Assembly: GCF_000966285.1 (NCBI RefSeq)
Contig: NZ_KQ031391.1
Coordinates: forward strand, 4,046,540 to 4,110,539
Length of the DNA stretch: 64,000 bases
Direction of reading: 5' to 3'
Origin: Pseudofrankia sp. DC12
Lineage (GTDB): Bacteria; Actinomycetota; Actinomycetes; Frankiales; Frankiaceae
Shown here: positions 61,637 through 64,000 of the stretch, piece after piece
How the letters are laid out: each line of letters starts with the position of its first letter
How positions within the stretch are numbered: the first letter of the stretch is position 1
Position numbers and translations under genes: made by a program
Notes under the pieces: generated by a model
Told to the model about the DNA's origin: nothing
The model's database searches: none
The model's input: the letters and a program-made list of their open reading frames with translations, nothing else

Positions 61637-63082
61637 TCAGTGCGGCAGGGGCATCGTCGGGAGGGCGACGGTGCGGGGGTGTGCCCGGGCCCGGGGTAGT
61701 CGCCGGCCTCCGAGGAAGGGCAGCCCGAGTGCCGCGTTGCTGTACAGGCCGGGAACGACGACCCGGGTGACGTGCGGGCCGGCGCGGCGGACGTCGGGGG
61801 TGGTCACGTCGACGGCCACGGCCCGGTGGCCGTGGGCGGCGAGCCGGCCGACAAGCTGCGCCAGCCGCAGGTCAGCTGGCTGTGCCGCGGGCGTCCGCGC
61901 CGCCAGGTCTGCGAGGCGCACCTCGCCGACCAGCATCTGGGCGAGCTCGCGGAGAAAGGCCGCCTGGACCGCAGGGTCGAGGTGCAGCTGGAGGTGGCAG
62001 CCGTAGTCGACGACGTCGGCGAGGTCGTCGCAGTAGGACCGCCGGTAGCCGCGGTCGGCCCGCCAGCGCTTGAGCGGGCTGGTCGCCAGGGCGGCCAGCT
62101 GGGCGTAGGGGCCGTCGGGGTTGTCGTAGTCCGCGACGAACAGCTGCAGTTGCAGCGCCTCGCCGTAGGCCTTCAGCGCCGCGTCGAGCGGGTCGGGGTG
62201 CACGCCCATGCCAAGGGTCAGGTAGCCGGTCTGGGGGTCGGCGACCAGGGCGCCGATGACGGGCTCGCCGAACTCGTCGTCGAAGGCGAGGAACCGCACG
62301 TCGAGCACGCCCTGGGGGCCCCGGCACAGGTCACGCAGCCAGTCCGGTGCCACAGCCTCGCGCAGGCCGCGCCCGCCGTGCCACGACAGCGTCATGGCGT
62401 CGCGTTCGACGACCTCGAGCAGCGCGGCGATCCGCGCGGTTGTCCGGTCCGGTCCGGCGGCCAGGCCAGCCTGGATGATCGGGTTCGTCCGGGGCGCGGG
62501 CTGCCCGGCGGACGGCGCGTACCAGGAGACCCAGACCAGCGAGGCGGGCACCAGGACCGGCGCTCCGGTGCGCAGGTCGCGGCCACGGGCCCAGCGCTGG
62601 ACGAGGTCCCTCGTCATCGGGACGAGCGGGAAATCCGGCGTCGCGTACTGCGCGTCCGAATACAGCGCCAGGTCGTCCGGGTCGACGGCGTCGAGCCCGG
62701 CGTCGACGAGCTCGGCGTGGCTGGCCAGGCGCAGCCCGGGGGGAACGAGGTTGCCGCAGTAGCGTTCGGCCGCCTCGCCGAGTGCGGCGGCGAGAGCGTG
62801 ACGTGGGTCGGCGAAGCCGTAACCGGCGCCGGTGGCGTCGGCCGGCCAGGGGCCGAACCTGGTCGTGTCGCACAGCCAGGCGTGGGTCAGCGTGAACGAC
62901 GGCGGGAACCACGGCGGTACCGGCCGGGGCACCAGCCGGCGCACGATCCCGGTCCGCGGGTCGAACAGCAGCGGGTAGGGCAGGTCGGCCCGCGCCGGAC
63001 CGGCCGCCGGCTGTGTGGTTGTGGTCGTCATCGGGTCGTCGGCCGCCTTGTCGGGTCGCCGGCTCGTCGTGGTCGTCGTCAT
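61637..63082 (-). CDS. YcaO-domain protein 1
   Basis: YcaO enzymes use ATP to activate a peptide amide, forming azolines, thioamides or amidines in ribosomal peptides. This 481-residue protein shows the ATP-site pattern ALAAALGEAAERYCG (S/A-x-x-E-x-x-ER) and IAALLEVVERDAMTLSW (E-x-x-E-x-D), plus YGEALQLQLF, and ends VALPTMPLPH. The proline-rich end approaches the PxPxP tail of azole-forming cyclodehydratases. No E1-like partner domain is fused. ATG 63082 overlaps the stop of the second YcaO gene (ATGA), so both are one operon. The first ~35 residues are Thr/Arg/Pro-rich. Confidence 0.88.
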   Translation of the reverse strand: MTTTTTSRRPDKAADDPMTTTTTQPAAGPARADLPYPLLFDPRTGIVRRLVPRPVPPWFPPSFTLTHAWLCDTTRFGPWPADATGAGYGFADPRHALAAALGEAAERYCGNLVPPGLRLASHAELVDAGLDAVDPDDLALYSDAQYATPDFPLVPMTRDLVQRWARGRDLRTGAPVLVPASLVWVSWYAPSAGQPAPRTNPIIQAGLAAGPDRTTARIAALLEVVERDAMTLSWHGGRGLREAVAPDWLRDLCRGPQGVLDVRFLAFDDEFGEPVIGALVADPQTGYLTLGMGVHPDPLDAALKAYGEALQLQLFVADYDNPDGPYAQLAALATSPLKRWRADRGYRRSYCDDLADVVDYGCHLQLHLDPAVQAAFLRELAQMLVGEVRLADLAARTPAAQPADLRLAQLVGRLAAHGHRAVAVDVTTPDVRRAGPHVTRVVVPGLYSNAALGLPFLGGRRLPRARAHPRTVALPTMPLPH

Positions 63083-64000
63083 GCGAGCGGAAGCGGTTGG
63101 CGGATGAGGTCGTCCTCGGTCAGCGGCGCAGGGTGCCAGCCCAGCGCGACCGGTACGTCGTAGAGGCGTCGTCCGCCGCGCAGCGGGTAGGCCGGCGGGC
63201 CGTTGCCGACCAGGCCCGGGACCACGACGCGGACCACCCGCAGGCCGCAGCGGGCGACGTCCTGGGTCGTGAGGTCCACCGAGACGGCTCGTAGCCCGTG
63301 CGCCCGCAGCCGTTCCAGGTAGGCGCCGCGGGCGGCCCGCGCGGCGGCGGGCACCGCGGGCAGCTCGCCCACGGCGACGGTCGCCTCGGGCCGTAGCCGG
63401 CGCAGCGCCGTGGGCTGGGCCGTCGGGTCGAGGTAGAGCTGGGCGACCGCCGGCAGGTCCACCAGCTCCCGGTAGTCCGGGCTCACCGCCTGCCCGTAGC
63501 ACCGGTCGGGGCGCAGTGGCAGGAACACGTGCGGCTCGATGTCGCCCGCGGCGACCGCACGCCACACGTCGCTGGCGGGGTCCACGAGCTGGCGGGTCAG
63601 CGTGAGCAGCTGCAGGGCCTCGACCAGGGCCTTGACCCCAGCGGCCGACGGGTCGGCGCGGCAGGCGCTGCCGAACGCGAGGATGCCGTCGGTGTCGTCG
63701 ACCAGGAGCGCGCCGAGGACGGGTACGTCGAACTGGGAAGGGATCGCCAGCAGGCGGACCTCCAGTGGGCGGTCCCGGTAGGGCCGGCCCAGCTGTCCGG
63801 TGAGCACACCACCGTCGGCGACGGTCCGTGCCGGCCCGCCGGCGGCCCACCAGATCGTCGTGGCGTCCCGCTCGAACAGCTCCTCCAGCGCCGCTGTCTC
63901 CGCCTCGGCGCGGCTGCGGCCGGCGGCGATCCCCGAGTACATCAGCGCGTTGACGGGCGGCTCCCCGTGGTGCGGGCCGTGGAAGTAGTCGAGGTAGACC
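63079..64000 (-). CDS. YcaO-domain protein 2 (5' end beyond window)
   Basis: The frame is open through the right edge, so the N-terminal part lies outside. The visible ~306 residues contain the second ATP-site motif AETAALEELFERDATTIWW (E-x-x-E-x-D), VKALVEALQLLTLTRQLVDP, LRAVSVDLTTQDVARCGLRV and RVVVPGLVGNGPPAYPLRGG, ending DDLIRQPLPLA with a proline-rich tail like that of protein 1. The two proteins are diverged paralogues (shared DLTTQDV/DVTTPDV and VPGL blocks). Tandem YcaO genes suggest two modifications on one peptide or one active and one helper subunit. Confidence 0.87.
   Translation of the reverse strand, partial: VYLDYFHGPHHGEPPVNALMYSGIAAGRSRAEAETAALEELFERDATTIWWAAGGPARTVADGGVLTGQLGRPYRDRPLEVRLLAIPSQFDVPVLGALLVDDTDGILAFGSACRADPSAAGVKALVEALQLLTLTRQLVDPASDVWRAVAAGDIEPHVFLPLRPDRCYGQAVSPDYRELVDLPAVAQLYLDPTAQPTALRRLRPEATVAVGELPAVPAAARAARGAYLERLRAHGLRAVSVDLTTQDVARCGLRVVRVVVPGLVGNGPPAYPLRGGRRLYDVPVALGWHPAPLTEDDLIRQPLPLA

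Noticed and set aside
1..64000. CRISPR arrays, rRNA and tRNA genes
   Set aside because: No regularly spaced direct repeats with unique spacers and no sequence resembling rRNA or a tRNA cloverleaf was found by reading; a covariance-model scan would be needed to exclude a tRNA fully.

Overview
The window is high-GC DNA with many GTG starts, genes packed with 1-4 base overlaps, and protein families typical of Actinomycetota: KdpFABC with KdpDE, an ECF sigma factor paired with a YCII protein, an LCP ligase, an MprF-type synthetase and tandem YcaO proteins. A Frankia-type or other soil actinomycete fits best; this is inferred from family content and codon style, with no rRNA to confirm it. The window carries many broken genes, so it looks like an accessory region where insertions and deletions have been frequent.

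Layout. 0.2-4.6 kb: DUF72 protein, an AT-richer HTH/NUDIX pair, a decayed serine recombinase and a truncated hydrolase, then a GNAT enzyme. 4.8-8.8 kb: epimerase, DedA protein, YCII protein with its sigma factor, and oxidoreductase remnants. 9.0-12.1 kb: arsenic island (two ArsC reductases, aquaporin-type channel, ArsI-type lyase, divergent ArsR). 12.1-13.0 kb: transposase and sigma remnants. 13.0-28.7 kb: potassium region (KimA-like permease, kdpFABC, kdpD, kdpE, a second complete kdpD on the other strand, and a small membrane protein), with a broken lysA and an SPFH fragment inside it. 28.9-38.2 kb: cell-envelope genes (broken deacetylase, esterase, lysyl-PG synthetase, MscS channel, LCP protein, TatA, PAP2-like protein). 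38.6-44.9 kb: MerR regulator, NhaA, a CrcB-DUF190-CrcB fluoride cluster, a broken MFS gene, MarR, Lgt. 45-50.5 kb: a TauE-type gene with a frameshift, two drug-type MFS transporters and a MarR gene coupled to a rhodanese gene. 50.6-56.6 kb: zinc cluster (CooC-like ATPase, unknown 130-residue protein, ZnuA, ZnuC and two ZnuB permeases) with two Zur-box-like sites. 57.0-64.0 kb: a leftward six-gene operon of two YcaO enzymes, a FecBCD-type importer and an MFS exporter, running off the right edge.

The three most interesting systems are: (1) the CooC-like ATPase whose usual CxC metal motif reads C-x-H, beside a zinc importer and under a Zur-like site; (2) the tandem YcaO genes, both with proline-rich C-termini of the azole-forming type, joined to a siderophore-type importer and an exporter, which suggests a peptide-derived metallophore or a self-imported peptide; (3) the potassium region, where GCGTCAA-like half-sites, twice with 11-base spacing, recur upstream of kdpFABC, the KimA-like gene and the second kdpD, suggesting one regulon under KdpE with two sensor kinases.
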